Assembly (NCBI GenBank): GCA_040235375.1
Contig: JBECKQ010000199.1
Location: 1 to 5,986 of the forward strand
Direction of reading: 5' to 3'
Origin: JBECKQ01 sp040235375
Lineage (GTDB): Bacteria > Planctomycetota > Phycisphaerae > UBA1845
Length of the DNA: 5,986 nucleotides
Positions within the stretch are counted from its first letter, which is position 1, and the number at the start of each line of letters is the position of its first letter. Of the stretch, positions 1-5,986 are shown piece after piece. Position numbers and translations under genes: made by a program. A model generated the notes under the pieces. It saw only the letters and a list, made by a program, of their open reading frames with translations. It ran no database searches and was not told the DNA's origin.

Positions 1-651
1 CCCGGCGACGGGGGCAAGGTGCGTGAGCGGGCGGATTAAAGATCTTTTGCGGTGGGTGAATTCCCGAACAGTCCGATAAACGCCATGGATGGCCTGATCG
101 CCCTTCTGTAACCGCTGTCCGCGCCTCTCGTTACGCATTCGAGGGGACAACGGGGGCGCTTGCGCTACGGAAATCCTCCGGTGCAACTACGCAGGATGCG
201 GATGAGGATGTCGTGTGTAATCGCCTCGGGCATGAGCACGCGGCACTTCGGCAGGCCAACGCGATCCTTTCAACCAACCGGCGGCGTCTCGTCACAATCT
301 TCACAGTCTTCGAAGGCCGGGCGGCGGCGGACGCCGGTCGTTCAGGCGGGCCCGTTCGGCTGGCCCCTGACCACGCGAGGGCCTCCGTCGGCGTCCCCGT
401 CCCCGGTTCTCGCCAAACGCACGGTCCACCGGCGTTTCTTCGAGCGCGCCAACCCAGCGCCGTCTTTCGCGGCACGGACTTTCCGTTCCCAAACAAGGAC
501 CCCTCTCGGCCGGCGGGTCAACGGAGGCGACCGGCGGTATGCTGGAGCCTGACATTGGTGGCTGGCGGGCACGTGCCGCTGGCGGGCGAACAGCGCCTGG
601 TGGATCCGACTTCCATCAACTCGCGTTCGCGTTTTGAGAACGGATTGTGAC
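1..651. other. Long stretch without a convincing gene
   Basis: No reading frame here looks like a real protein. The open frames on both strands are rich in Arg, Pro, Ser and Ala, lack recognisable motifs and have no good ribosome binding site, as expected of chance frames in GC-rich DNA. The first 39 bases could be the tail of an upstream plus-strand gene, since frame 1 reads PGDGGKVRERAD and then stops at TAA 37-39, but twelve residues cannot prove it. A second tiny frame (GTG 52 to TAA 109-111) reads VGEFPNSPINAMDGLIALL and is probably chance. Around 300-400 the GC content is very high (about 75 percent in 301-360 by hand count). A small repeat/palindrome cluster at 561-587 is listed separately. 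The promoter of the gene at 652 should lie here, but no clear -35/-10 pair was found. Confidence 0.55.
561..587. promoter_or_regulatory. Direct repeat flanking a palindrome, possible operator
   Basis: The ten-base word GCTGGCGGGC occurs at 561-570 and again at 578-587, a 17-base period. The perfect palindrome GGCACGTGCC (568-577) lies across and between the two copies. The cluster ends about 65 bases before the proposed start of the membrane protein gene, a position where a regulator could bind. In DNA this GC-rich, such words also arise by chance, so a regulatory role is inference only. Confidence 0.2.
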
Positions 652-1089
652 GTGCACGAAGACCGCACGCCAACATGCCCGAAGTGCGGGTACAGCCTTA
701 TCGGCTTGCGCTCGTCCGTTTGTCCGGAGTGCGGCACGCCGGCCAATCCCGCGGAGATTCTCGCACGGTCAGACGACACGATTCGCCGGAAGATCTGGCA
801 GATGCAGAACGCCGTGCTCACCTCGGCCATAGGAGTGCTTTCGATCCCGTTCCTCATTTATATGATGATGTGCCTGCCGCTGGTGATCGTGCCGGGAATC
901 CTGCTGATCTTCGGTGCGGTTCAGGCACTGTCACTGCTTGTGTGGCGAGTCTCTTCCCACGGCAGGTCCGTGATTGCAACGGCCCGGGACTGGGAACGCC
1001 AGGTCTTCACGCGCTGGCTCATAGCGACGATCCTGGTTTGCAGCTTGTCGCCTCTCGGGGTACTGCTGACAATCGCGATGTGGGGCTGA
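652..1089 (+). CDS. Small zinc-ribbon membrane protein, unknown function
   Basis: The protein is about 145 residues long. It opens with a four-cysteine zinc ribbon (CPKCGYSLIGLRSSVCPECG, cysteines at residues 9, 12, 24 and 27 from the GTG start). This is the typical planctomycete N-terminal ribbon and is expected to bind one zinc ion. After an Arg/Lys-rich linker come strongly hydrophobic stretches at about residues 55-98, long enough for two membrane helices, and a third at about 122-144 that ends at the C-terminus. The picture is a cytoplasmic ribbon on a three-helix inner-membrane anchor. No enzymatic motif is visible. The start is uncertain. GTG 652 leaves eight residues before the first cysteine, and TTG 634 in the same frame would add six. 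Neither has a good Shine-Dalgarno, and TTG 634 has none at all. The gene stands alone, with a spacer of over 200 bases downstream. That it is a real gene is likely; its role is unknown. Confidence 0.8.
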   Translation: MHEDRTPTCPKCGYSLIGLRSSVCPECGTPANPAEILARSDDTIRRKIWQMQNAVLTSAIGVLSIPFLIYMMMCLPLVIVPGILLIFGAVQALSLLVWRVSSHGRSVIATARDWERQVFTRWLIATILVCSLSPLGVLLTIAMWG

Positions 1090-1215
1090 TGATCCAGGCA
1101 CTCGAGGCAGAAAGAGGAACCTCTTCTATCCCGTTTCGGTACACGTTATGCTCGTCTGGCATCACGATCGCACAAGCGCTGCGACATGCGACCTTCACTG
1201 CCACAACACCGGGCG

Positions 1216-1284
1216 GAGAGAAAGGGTCAGGAGAGAAAGGGGGTCAGGCTAACTTATTGCGGAAGTAAGCCTGACCCCCTTCTC
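1216..1284. repeat. REP-like hairpin with a duplicated left arm
   Basis: Left arm 1233-1255 (core AGGGGGTCAGGCT) pairs with right arm 1263-1284 (core AGCCTGACCCCCT) around a 7-base loop, 1256-1262. The stem is about 22 base pairs, broken by one bulged A and one A-A mismatch. Just before it, 1216-1230 repeats the start of the left arm (GAGAGAAAGGGTCAG), differing from 1231-1247 by two missing Gs, so a partial tandem copy is present. There is no T-run after the right arm, so it is not a classic intrinsic terminator, though it could slow RNA decay or transcription between the flanking genes. From memory, GGGGTCAGGCT/AGCCTGACCCC hairpins recur as dispersed elements in many bacterial genomes, including planctomycetes, and resemble REP elements mobilised by RAYT (Y1-type) transposases. 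No such transposase lies in this window. Confidence 0.75.
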
Positions 1285-1313
1285 GCCCTTCGCCGCATTT
1301 TCCCTTCCACGAC

Positions 1314-1320
1314 GGAGGTG
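1314..1320 (+). promoter_or_regulatory. Strong Shine-Dalgarno that fixes the GTG start at 1326
   Basis: GGAGGTG lies five bases upstream of GTG 1326, near-ideal complementarity and spacing to the 3' end of 16S rRNA. It is the best ribosome binding site in the window and settles the start of the 198-residue protein. Confidence 0.85.
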
Positions 1321-1325
1321 CCTCG

Positions 1326-1922
1326 GTGGATTTCTCGATCCGCATTGTTCGACAGGGCTGGCTCAAGGATGACAGCGAGCATGATCTCTGCTCCCATGGA
1401 GAGATCGATCTGCGAATCGGCGGGGAGCAGGTGTCCGTTGACCACCAACTCGACCAAGGCTGGAGCTATGGGATCAGCGAGGCTGCGCTGGGCCTTCTGC
1501 GAACTCTACGGTATCGGCATACACCTGAGCATCGTGTGGCTGAGCGACTCATTCCCCACGGCTGCGGAACAATCCTGATGATGGGATGCAACATCGGGAT
1601 TGATTGGACTGTCCGGCATCGCGGGGGCGTCGTCAGCATCAGCGACGTGGTCAGGTACGATTCGAATGACGTAAGAGAAGCTGTCCGGTTCCCTGACGTT
1701 CGCATTCAGATCCCATGGAGCGTCTACGCACAGCACGTGACCGGTCTCGCCACGGCTGCAAGGGAGTTCTTTCGGGGAATCGAGAAGGACAAATCGTCCG
1801 AGACGATCAAGGGAGAATACGATGCATTTTGGGGGGAGTTTGACCAGCTTCTGGACGGATGGGAAACTCCTTGCGAGCGTGACGGCATCCGCATCGGTTC
1901 TCACATTGAGTACCACCCATAG
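1326..1922 (+). CDS. Conserved-looking 198-aa soluble protein, unknown function
   Basis: The gene starts at GTG 1326 behind a strong Shine-Dalgarno and encodes 198 residues. It has no signal peptide, membrane segment, zinc ribbon or known catalytic signature. Regular features suggest a folded alpha/beta protein. A strand-rich N-terminus contains DLCSHGEIDLRIGG (20-33). A helix follows, SEAALGLLRTL (51-61). Next come LIPHGCG (75-81) and a MMGCNIGIDWTVRHRGGVV segment (85-103) that looks like a structural core. The C-terminal part is acidic and helical (141-178). From memory, similar proteins carrying the SHG, LIPHGCG and GCxIGIDW segments occur in actinobacteria and planctomycetes as hypothetical proteins, but I cannot name the family. 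The size and soluble character would suit an immunity-type or sensor protein; that is speculation. It lies just after the REP-like hairpin and 253 bases before the next gene, so it is probably transcribed on its own. Confidence 0.85.
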   Translation: MDFSIRIVRQGWLKDDSEHDLCSHGEIDLRIGGEQVSVDHQLDQGWSYGISEAALGLLRTLRYRHTPEHRVAERLIPHGCGTILMMGCNIGIDWTVRHRGGVVSISDVVRYDSNDVREAVRFPDVRIQIPWSVYAQHVTGLATAAREFFRGIEKDKSSETIKGEYDAFWGEFDQLLDGWETPCERDGIRIGSHIEYHP

Positions 1923-1941
1923 CGCCCCCGGATGTGGGCGC
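1922..1941 (+). terminator. Weak GC hairpin right after the stop codon
   Basis: GCGCCC (1922-1927) pairs with GGGCGC (1936-1941) around an 8-base loop, beginning on the last base of the TAG stop. The stem has only six pairs and no T-run follows, so at most this is a weak or Rho-assisted end signal for the 198-residue gene. Confidence 0.25.
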
Positions 1942-2175
1942 CGACGTTGGCCACGGACGCCCGGCTTGCTGGATTCGATGCGTGAAACGGGCGGTGATGC
2001 ATGGTAAGCTCGAAGCGATCCGATGGTCGGTCCGCCGCGGTAGGCCGGCCAGTTGAAACCGCCTCGGCGGTCAGCCACGGACTGGAGTCCACTCGCCGCT
2101 CATGCGGCCCGCCACGAAAAGCCAGGGAGTGGCATGACAGCTTTGCACGGGTCGTCCCGTTTGACAGGCATAGTG

Positions 2176-3489
2176 ATGGCAGAAAAGAAGGCAAGCCTCC
2201 CGCACGATGCGACGTGCCTCGGATGCGGTTGCCGACTCGTCAACCTTCCAATCCACACGTGTCCCGAATGCGGGCGATGGTTTGATCCGCACGACTCGTC
2301 TACGTTCCGAATCGGTCCAAAGAGCCAGCTGTCATCATCAGACGAGACGAGCGACTGCTCGTGGATCGTCGAGAGTCTCGGGAGTGCGACAAACGTTACG
2401 CGCCAAAACGAAGCGATCGGCAACATGGTCCGGGGCAATGAGTTCGCTTCGCTCGTGTCCCTGGCCCAGGCCTTGGAATCCGACACGAAGGGCATCCGTT
2501 GGGCCGTTGAGGCCGTCTTCGACCATCTTGAGAGATCTGTAGGTCTTTGTGCGAGCCTGGATGCGGCGAAGACCACGTTAGACATCGCGGCGATCCCACG
2601 CGTCAGATCTGTTCAGGTCCCACGCGATCCGAACGCGCGCATCCGACGGCTCGCGTCATTCCTGGGCTTTGCCCAGCCGTTTGAAGTACTGGACGAAGTC
2701 GTTCGGGACGCAGATATTCGTCGACACGAAGAGCTTATGGCCTGCTGGATGCAGGAGCATTTGATACGACATGGTTCGATCGGGGAGCACAGTCAGGTTG
2801 CGGCGTTCTGGTCCGGATTGGCGCAACGGCAACATCCACTGACCGCTCTGCCCTTGCGCCTCTTGCCATCGGAATCCCATCTTTGGGAATTGCTTCCAAC
2901 GTACCGGTCCACAGACGCGCGCTCTGTTACGTCACGCCGGTCAGTCGATGAGTCGCAATGTGAACCCGCCGTCCTGGACAAACGCTTGACAATCGAGGGA
3001 CTTTTGACTGTGCCCGATGATCTGACGCGCCCCTTCGCTGGATGGCTGAAAGAATCAAACGGACGCGTGGATGCTCACGCCTGTGCAATAAGCGAAGGGA
3101 CTTTCGACCGCGCGGACTTTGCTGAGACGCTTCTTCGTCTCGATGTCTCTGCTCTGGCTGGCGCTGGAAGCCAGGACATCCGGTGCCACAAAGTGCCCTA
3201 TGAACGAGCGCTGGAAGCACTTTTTTCGGCAGGGAGCGGAGGCGGCGCATACGGTGGGTCCGTTCACGCTGCCTATGCCCGGCTCTTCGCCTGGCGGTCC
3301 ATGGCCGCATTCATGCGCGTTCAGTTCACCGATCTGGAAGAACTTGATCGACTGGCACGCGATTCGATGTGGTTTCTGTTCGATTCGTCATCAGACTGGT
3401 TCTATGACATCGCATGGGACATCGGCGTTGTGTGCATTCCGTCAGACGGGCGCTCTATGACGCTGCTGGCCGCCACCGATACGGATTGA
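2176..3489 (+). CDS. Zinc ribbon fused to a DUF6183-like protein
   Basis: From ATG 2176 the protein has 437 residues. Residues 14-32 form a ribbon (CLGCGCRL...HTCPECG, Cys 14, 17, 29, 32) in which the usual Tyr after CxxCG is replaced by Cys. A polar linker (40-65) leads to a helical region (about 80-235). The C-terminal third holds the clearest motifs: a Gly-rich SAGSGGGAYGG (351-361), YARLFAWRSM (367-376), DWFYDIAWDIG (407-417) and the terminal LAATDTD (431-437). By recall, this motif order matches DUF6183, a family of unknown function best known from Streptomyces and relatives. The assignment is tentative. No signal peptide or membrane helix is evident, so it is probably cytoplasmic. The start is not certain. 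ATG 2134 has AGGGAG only four bases upstream, and TTG 2053 is also in frame. I prefer 2176 because it puts 13 residues before the ribbon, as in the 4308 gene. It converges with the DUF1801 gene, 64 bases away. Confidence 0.85.
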   Translation: MAEKKASLPHDATCLGCGCRLVNLPIHTCPECGRWFDPHDSSTFRIGPKSQLSSSDETSDCSWIVESLGSATNVTRQNEAIGNMVRGNEFASLVSLAQALESDTKGIRWAVEAVFDHLERSVGLCASLDAAKTTLDIAAIPRVRSVQVPRDPNARIRRLASFLGFAQPFEVLDEVVRDADIRRHEELMACWMQEHLIRHGSIGEHSQVAAFWSGLAQRQHPLTALPLRLLPSESHLWELLPTYRSTDARSVTSRRSVDESQCEPAVLDKRLTIEGLLTVPDDLTRPFAGWLKESNGRVDAHACAISEGTFDRADFAETLLRLDVSALAGAGSQDIRCHKVPYERALEALFSAGSGGGAYGGSVHAAYARLFAWRSMAAFMRVQFTDLEELDRLARDSMWFLFDSSSDWFYDIAWDIGVVCIPSDGRSMTLLAATDTD

Positions 3490-3553
3490 CCGGCGTCTGG
3501 ATGCTTGGCCCGTGCACGCGAAGCGGTCGTCTGCCCGCCCTCTTCAACCCTTC

Positions 3554-4039
3554 TCACGTCACCGCTTTCTTCACGAGCGATTCGATCTTCTTCTCTTCGG
3601 CCGGCGTCAACTTCTTCAGCGCGAAGGCGGTCGGCCACATGGCGGCTTCGTCGAGATTCGCCTTGTCGCTGAAGCCGACCGTCGCGTACCTCGATTTGAA
3701 CTTCTGCGCGCTTTGAAAGAAGCAGACGACGTTGCCATCCTTGGCGTACGCGGGCATCCCGTACCACGTTCTTGGCGACAGGGCCGGTGCGGCGGCTTTG
3801 ATGATGGCGTGGAGCCGCTCGGCCATCGTCCGGTCCGGTTCCGGCATCTCGGAGATCTTCGCGAGCACGTCGCTTTCCCCGTTCGCCTTTTTTGCGCCCG
3901 AACCGCGACCCTTGGCCGTCTTCAACTCCTCGGCGCGCTCCTTCATCGCGGCTCCTTCCTCGTCCGTGAATCCTCCGGACGTCTTGCCCTTCTTCGCGGT
4001 GCTCCTGGCGGACTTTTGCGTGCCCTTCTTTTGGCTCAT
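3554..4039 (-). CDS. DUF1801 domain protein (YdhG / iron-chaperone fold)
   Basis: This 161-residue protein is the most recognisable in the window. An Lys/Ser/Thr-rich, probably disordered tail (1-22) precedes FTDEEGAAMKERAEELK (24-40) and a second basic linker (41-52). The DUF1801 domain follows: an N-terminal helix (58-83), APALSPRTWYGMPAYAKDG (84-102) with the family's conserved W-Y-G-M-P-A-Y, strand VVCFFQSAQKFKSRYATVGF (104-123), MWPTAFALKKL (134-144) and a closing helix (146-160). DUF1801 shares the fold of frataxin-like YdhG proteins. Some members are annotated as iron chaperones, but the biochemical role of most is unproven. ATG 4039 is chosen because GAGGGAG lies five bases upstream on this strand. 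The open frame extends 37 codons further to 4150, but that part is not domain-like. The gene is cytoplasmic by sequence, convergent with the DUF6183-like gene and divergent from the TPR gene. Confidence 0.93.
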   Translation of the reverse strand: MSQKKGTQKSARSTAKKGKTSGGFTDEEGAAMKERAEELKTAKGRGSGAKKANGESDVLAKISEMPEPDRTMAERLHAIIKAAAPALSPRTWYGMPAYAKDGNVVCFFQSAQKFKSRYATVGFSDKANLDEAAMWPTAFALKKLTPAEEKKIESLVKKAVT

Positions 4040-4044
4040 GGATA

Positions 4045-4051
4045 CTCCCTC
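4045..4051 (-). promoter_or_regulatory. Shine-Dalgarno of the DUF1801 gene
   Basis: Read on the minus strand, GAGGGAG stands five bases before ATG 4039. It argues against the longer frame that opens at 4150. Confidence 0.8.
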
Positions 4052-4160
4052 ATTCTGCGTTCGGGTTGGAAACCTGCCGCGGTTCGAATGCGACCCGCGC
4101 CATTCTATCCCAGCATGCGCCGCCCGACTCACAACCCGGGACCGGTGCAACGCTGCTGCA

Positions 4161-4238
4161 TTTTACCGCCTGCGGTACAATGTGGCCGGCAAGGTCAGCG
4201 GCCGCTGCCCGGAGTGCGGGCACAGCATCGCGTCTTGA
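4161..4238 (+). pseudogene. Decayed zinc-ribbon fragment
   Basis: Read from 4161, the DNA encodes FYRLRYNVAGKVSGRCP and continues ECGHSIAS to a TGA at 4236-4238. The second half (YNVAG-KVSGRCPECG) matches the ribbon of the planctomycete family closely. The first CxxC is missing: Phe and Leu occupy the cysteine positions. The Phe codon TTT is one base from Cys TGT. No in-frame start codon lies where a complete ribbon could begin (GTG 4182 falls inside it). Bases 4197-4219 match 4380-4402 in the intact ribbon of the next gene at 22 of 23 positions. This looks like a dead, partial copy of an N-terminal ribbon or the tail of a broken gene. Chance is unlikely given the CPECG and YNVAG spacing. Confidence 0.6.
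4164..4177. promoter_or_regulatory. Short dyad TACCGC-CT-GCGGTA next to a -10-like box
   Basis: TACCGC (4164-4169) and GCGGTA (4172-4177) form a tight dyad with a 2-base centre, too close for a hairpin but possible as a protein site. TACAAT (4176-4181) overlaps its right half and resembles a -10 box, about 125 bases before the TPR gene. No -35 hexamer is seen at the right distance. The same bases also encode part of the zinc-ribbon remnant, so the -10 resemblance may be accidental. Confidence 0.2.
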
Positions 4239-4307
4239 AAGCGCCCATGGCGCGAGGTCGGGGAACGACGCATTGGTATCGAATGCGTGACGGACAGAGG
4301 TATGGGG

Positions 4308-5585
4308 ATGCAAGCGAAGCAAACTGAGTCCGAAGGGCCACGCTGCCTCGCCTGCGGGTACGACCTGACGGGCAACAGAAGCGGCCGCTGTCCGGAGTGC
4401 GGCGAGACGTTCGGGGAGGAATGCCGCGACTACCTGCTGAGCGGCGTCGATGCCGAGGGCCGGCGAATCGTCAAGCGTGTAGCCGCACACGCGGCCGAAC
4501 AGGCCGTGGCCGCGATGCGCGACTTTGGATTCAACAACATCGAGCTCCACACGGACGACATATTCACGACGCTTCAACCTACGGGCAAAGAGCGCGAACG
4601 ATTTCGCAAGAATCTGCGACCGCAGCTGCAACTGGCACTTCTCAATGCGAGCAGCGGGCGCGCTTCGCTTCACTTGATCTGGGAGAGCTATCGAAAGCTT
4701 TGGCCACTCGTGCTGGCTGTGGTGGGTTTAACCTGCTTGCAGTTATTGCAGAGACGCACATGGAGTGTGACCGATTGGGCCCTCACGCTTCTGGTCGCAG
4801 CAGTACCCGCCTTCGTCGTGCTGCTGACACGCCGGACGCGGCGCACGCTCGACCGCCTCCACCGGGCGGCAGTTGACGCACGGTGGGAAGAGGTGCTGCA
4901 TCTGGCCGTGCGACTGGAAAGATGGGCCGCCAGGAAGAATCCCGGAATGCGGTCATCGATGATCTTCTGGCAAGCAAAAGCCCTCGCGAGCCTGGGACGT
5001 CTGGAAGACGTTCTCGCCGCGGCGGCGGCCGCGCGCGAAATCTCCCAGCAGTCGGAGACGTGGTATCTAGTGCAATTGGCCCAAGTCTATCATTATGCCC
5101 GCGACTTCGACGCGGCGATCGAGTGCTACCAGCAGGCCACCGAAGCTGGGCCGGACCGGCCGGAGGGCTGGCTGGGACTGGCTGAGATTCTGGCTGTCGA
5201 GCTCGAGCAACCGCGCGAAGCCCGTACGGCGTTCGAGCGATTCGCGCAGTTCCCTCTTGCCAGTCAATCACGAGCAGGTCTGCAGCATGTCGAGGGCGCC
5301 ATCGCGCTATCTGAGGGCCGACTCGCGGACGCAATCGACAACCTGGAAGCGAATCGCAAATTCATGATCAAGTTGGCGCGCGGAAATCCTCTTGCGGTCG
5401 GCCTTCAGCGAATCACTGAAGCGCTGCTATCAATCGCCCACGCCCGCAACGGCGACCGCGATGCGGCAATCGCCTATTACCGGGCAGCGGAACCCCATCT
5501 GCGGCGGCATCGCAACGAGCGCATGCTCCGTCGCTGCCAGGAAGCGCTGCCGGAGATGGCCACGGCAGAAGTCGCACCCGCGTGA
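4308..5585 (+). CDS. Zinc-ribbon, membrane-anchored TPR repeat protein
   Basis: The protein has 425 residues from ATG 4308, chosen because GAGG (4297-4300) sits seven bases upstream. GTG 4287 and ATG 4302 are in frame but worse placed. Residues 13-31 form the zinc ribbon (CLACGYDLTGNRSGRCPECG, Cys 13, 16, 28, 31). A charged region of unknown fold (36-128) follows. Two hydrophobic helices come next (about 131-147 and 156-173), closed by a positively charged TRRTRRTLDR. They form a hairpin that should leave both ends in the cytoplasm. From about 180 to 400 the protein is helical repeats of TPR type. The clearest is 252-281 (WYLVQLAQVYHYARDFDAAIECYQQATEAG), and others lie near 218-245, 284-312, 326-350 and 370-398. 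TPR arrays bind partner proteins, so an assembly or scaffold role at the inner membrane is likely. The partner is unknown. The gene is divergent from the DUF1801 gene, with the ribbon remnant between them. Confidence 0.92.
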   Translation: MQAKQTESEGPRCLACGYDLTGNRSGRCPECGETFGEECRDYLLSGVDAEGRRIVKRVAAHAAEQAVAAMRDFGFNNIELHTDDIFTTLQPTGKERERFRKNLRPQLQLALLNASSGRASLHLIWESYRKLWPLVLAVVGLTCLQLLQRRTWSVTDWALTLLVAAVPAFVVLLTRRTRRTLDRLHRAAVDARWEEVLHLAVRLERWAARKNPGMRSSMIFWQAKALASLGRLEDVLAAAAAAREISQQSETWYLVQLAQVYHYARDFDAAIECYQQATEAGPDRPEGWLGLAEILAVELEQPREARTAFERFAQFPLASQSRAGLQHVEGAIALSEGRLADAIDNLEANRKFMIKLARGNPLAVGLQRITEALLSIAHARNGDRDAAIAYYRAAEPHLRRHRNERMLRRCQEALPEMATAEVAPA

Positions 5586-5716
5586 TGCATCCGCGTCGCC
5601 CGCGCCCCTCCCGCCAGGCAAATCCCGCAATCATCTACAGAGGCGACGCGCGTTGATTCGAGGTAAGATTCGCCCGCAGACGTGACAGCCAGACCCCGAG
5701 GCAGGCGCGGTCGCCC

Positions 5717-5986
5717 ATGCCCCACACAGAACGAAGGAGATCAGCGATCGAGTGGCGCAGGGCCATCGATCGGCGGACGACAATCCGCGTCACGGCGTGC
5801 CTGCTCGCAGGCGTGGTGCCAGCACAGGTGCCTGTCGTCATAGCTCACGAATCGGCCGTCGGGCAGGCCGGCCATACCACTGCCGCGCCGCGGCGGGACG
5901 AGTCGCCGACCACCCCCACCGCATTCCGGGATTCTTCCTGGCGGCCCATCTTTCCAGTCGCACGGCCAGATGCAGCACCTCTTCCC
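5717..5986 (+). CDS. N-terminus of a probable secreted protein (runs off the window)
   Basis: From ATG 5717 the frame stays open for 90 codons to the last base. The beginning is basic (ERRRSAIEWRRAIDRR, 5-20). A mainly hydrophobic stretch of about 20 residues follows (24-43, VTACLLAGVVPAQVPVVIA in its core), then a Pro/Arg/Thr/Ala-rich, probably disordered segment (51-90). This is the shape of a Sec signal peptide or N-terminal anchor followed by a linker, common in planctomycete exported proteins. The RR pair before the hydrophobic part lacks a convincing twin-arginine consensus. No in-frame start lies further upstream before the TGA at 5654. The ribosome binding site is poor (GAGGCAGG lies over ten bases away). 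The mature domain is beyond the window, so function cannot be given. The long open frame in GC-rich DNA could still be chance. Confidence 0.5.
   Translation, partial: MPHTERRRSAIEWRRAIDRRTTIRVTACLLAGVVPAQVPVVIAHESAVGQAGHTTAAPRRDESPTTPTAFRDSSWRPIFPVARPDAAPLP

Noticed and set aside
131..857. Several open frames on both strands (for example 213-650 plus, 131-496 minus, 342-857 minus)
   Set aside because: They overlap each other, have Arg/Pro-rich chance-like composition and no ribosome binding sites; the minus frame at 342-857 includes the antisense of the zinc ribbon of the 652 gene.
675..1268. A 197-codon plus-strand frame overlapping the first membrane protein
   Set aside because: It is an alternative frame of the real gene: it has no ribbon or membrane pattern and it runs into the REP-like hairpin.
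2161..2166. TTGACA as a -35 box before the DUF6183-like gene
   Set aside because: No -10-like hexamer follows at 16-18 bases, and the position is already at the start codon.
4102..4130. TAGAAT on the minus strand as a -10 box for the DUF1801 gene
   Set aside because: The only -35-like sequence (TTGTGA) is 21 bases away, too far for a standard promoter; the single hexamer is not enough.
3512..4327. Long plus-strand frames opposite the DUF1801 gene
   Set aside because: They are antisense shadows of a clearly recognised minus-strand gene in GC-rich DNA.
4050..4673. A 207-codon minus-strand frame
   Set aside because: It is antisense to the TPR gene start and the ribbon remnant, with no ribosome binding site or family resemblance.
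5592..5650. Nine-base inverted repeat CGCGTCGCC / GGCGACGCG after the TPR gene
   Set aside because: The arms are 41 bases apart with no further pairing and no T-run, so a terminator is not supported; chance is plausible at this GC content.
5782..5800. Lipobox-like VTAC in the partial C-terminal gene
   Set aside because: An Arg directly precedes it and the hydrophobic stretch lies after the Cys, the reverse of a lipoprotein signal.

Overview
The window most likely comes from a planctomycete, perhaps a Phycisphaerae-like lineage. The main clue is a short N-terminal zinc ribbon of the pattern CxxCGYxLxG-x5-CPECG. From general knowledge of the group, planctomycete genomes carry this ribbon on many otherwise unrelated proteins. 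Three intact genes here start with it, and a decayed copy sits upstream of one of them. The DNA is GC-rich, intergenic spacers are long, and genes stand alone rather than in tight operons, which also fits. No rRNA, tRNA, transposase gene or CRISPR array was seen.

Layout. Positions 1-651 hold no convincing gene. At 652-1089 (+) is a small zinc-ribbon membrane protein. A spacer follows with a strong REP-like hairpin (1216-1284). At 1326-1922 (+) is a 198-aa soluble protein of unknown function with a very clear ribosome binding site. At 2176-3489 (+) is a zinc ribbon joined to a large C-terminal region that resembles the DUF6183 family. It converges with a DUF1801 (YdhG/iron-chaperone fold) gene at 3554-4039 (-). 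The divergent spacer 4040-4307 contains the zinc-ribbon remnant (4161-4238). At 4308-5585 (+) is a zinc-ribbon, two-helix membrane, TPR-repeat protein. A probable secreted protein begins at 5717 (+) and runs off the window.

How the genes relate. There is no recognisable pathway. The genes are mostly separated by spacers of 64-254 bp or more and probably have separate promoters. The unifying theme is the zinc ribbon, placed before a membrane bundle, a DUF6183-like domain and a membrane-TPR scaffold. The DUF1801 gene is the best-recognised family. The others are conserved-looking proteins without assignable biochemistry. Nothing here amounts to a demonstrated new system. The most noteworthy items are the ribbon cassette with its decayed copy, the ribbon-DUF6183-like fusion, and the REP-like hairpin next to the 198-aa orphan gene.
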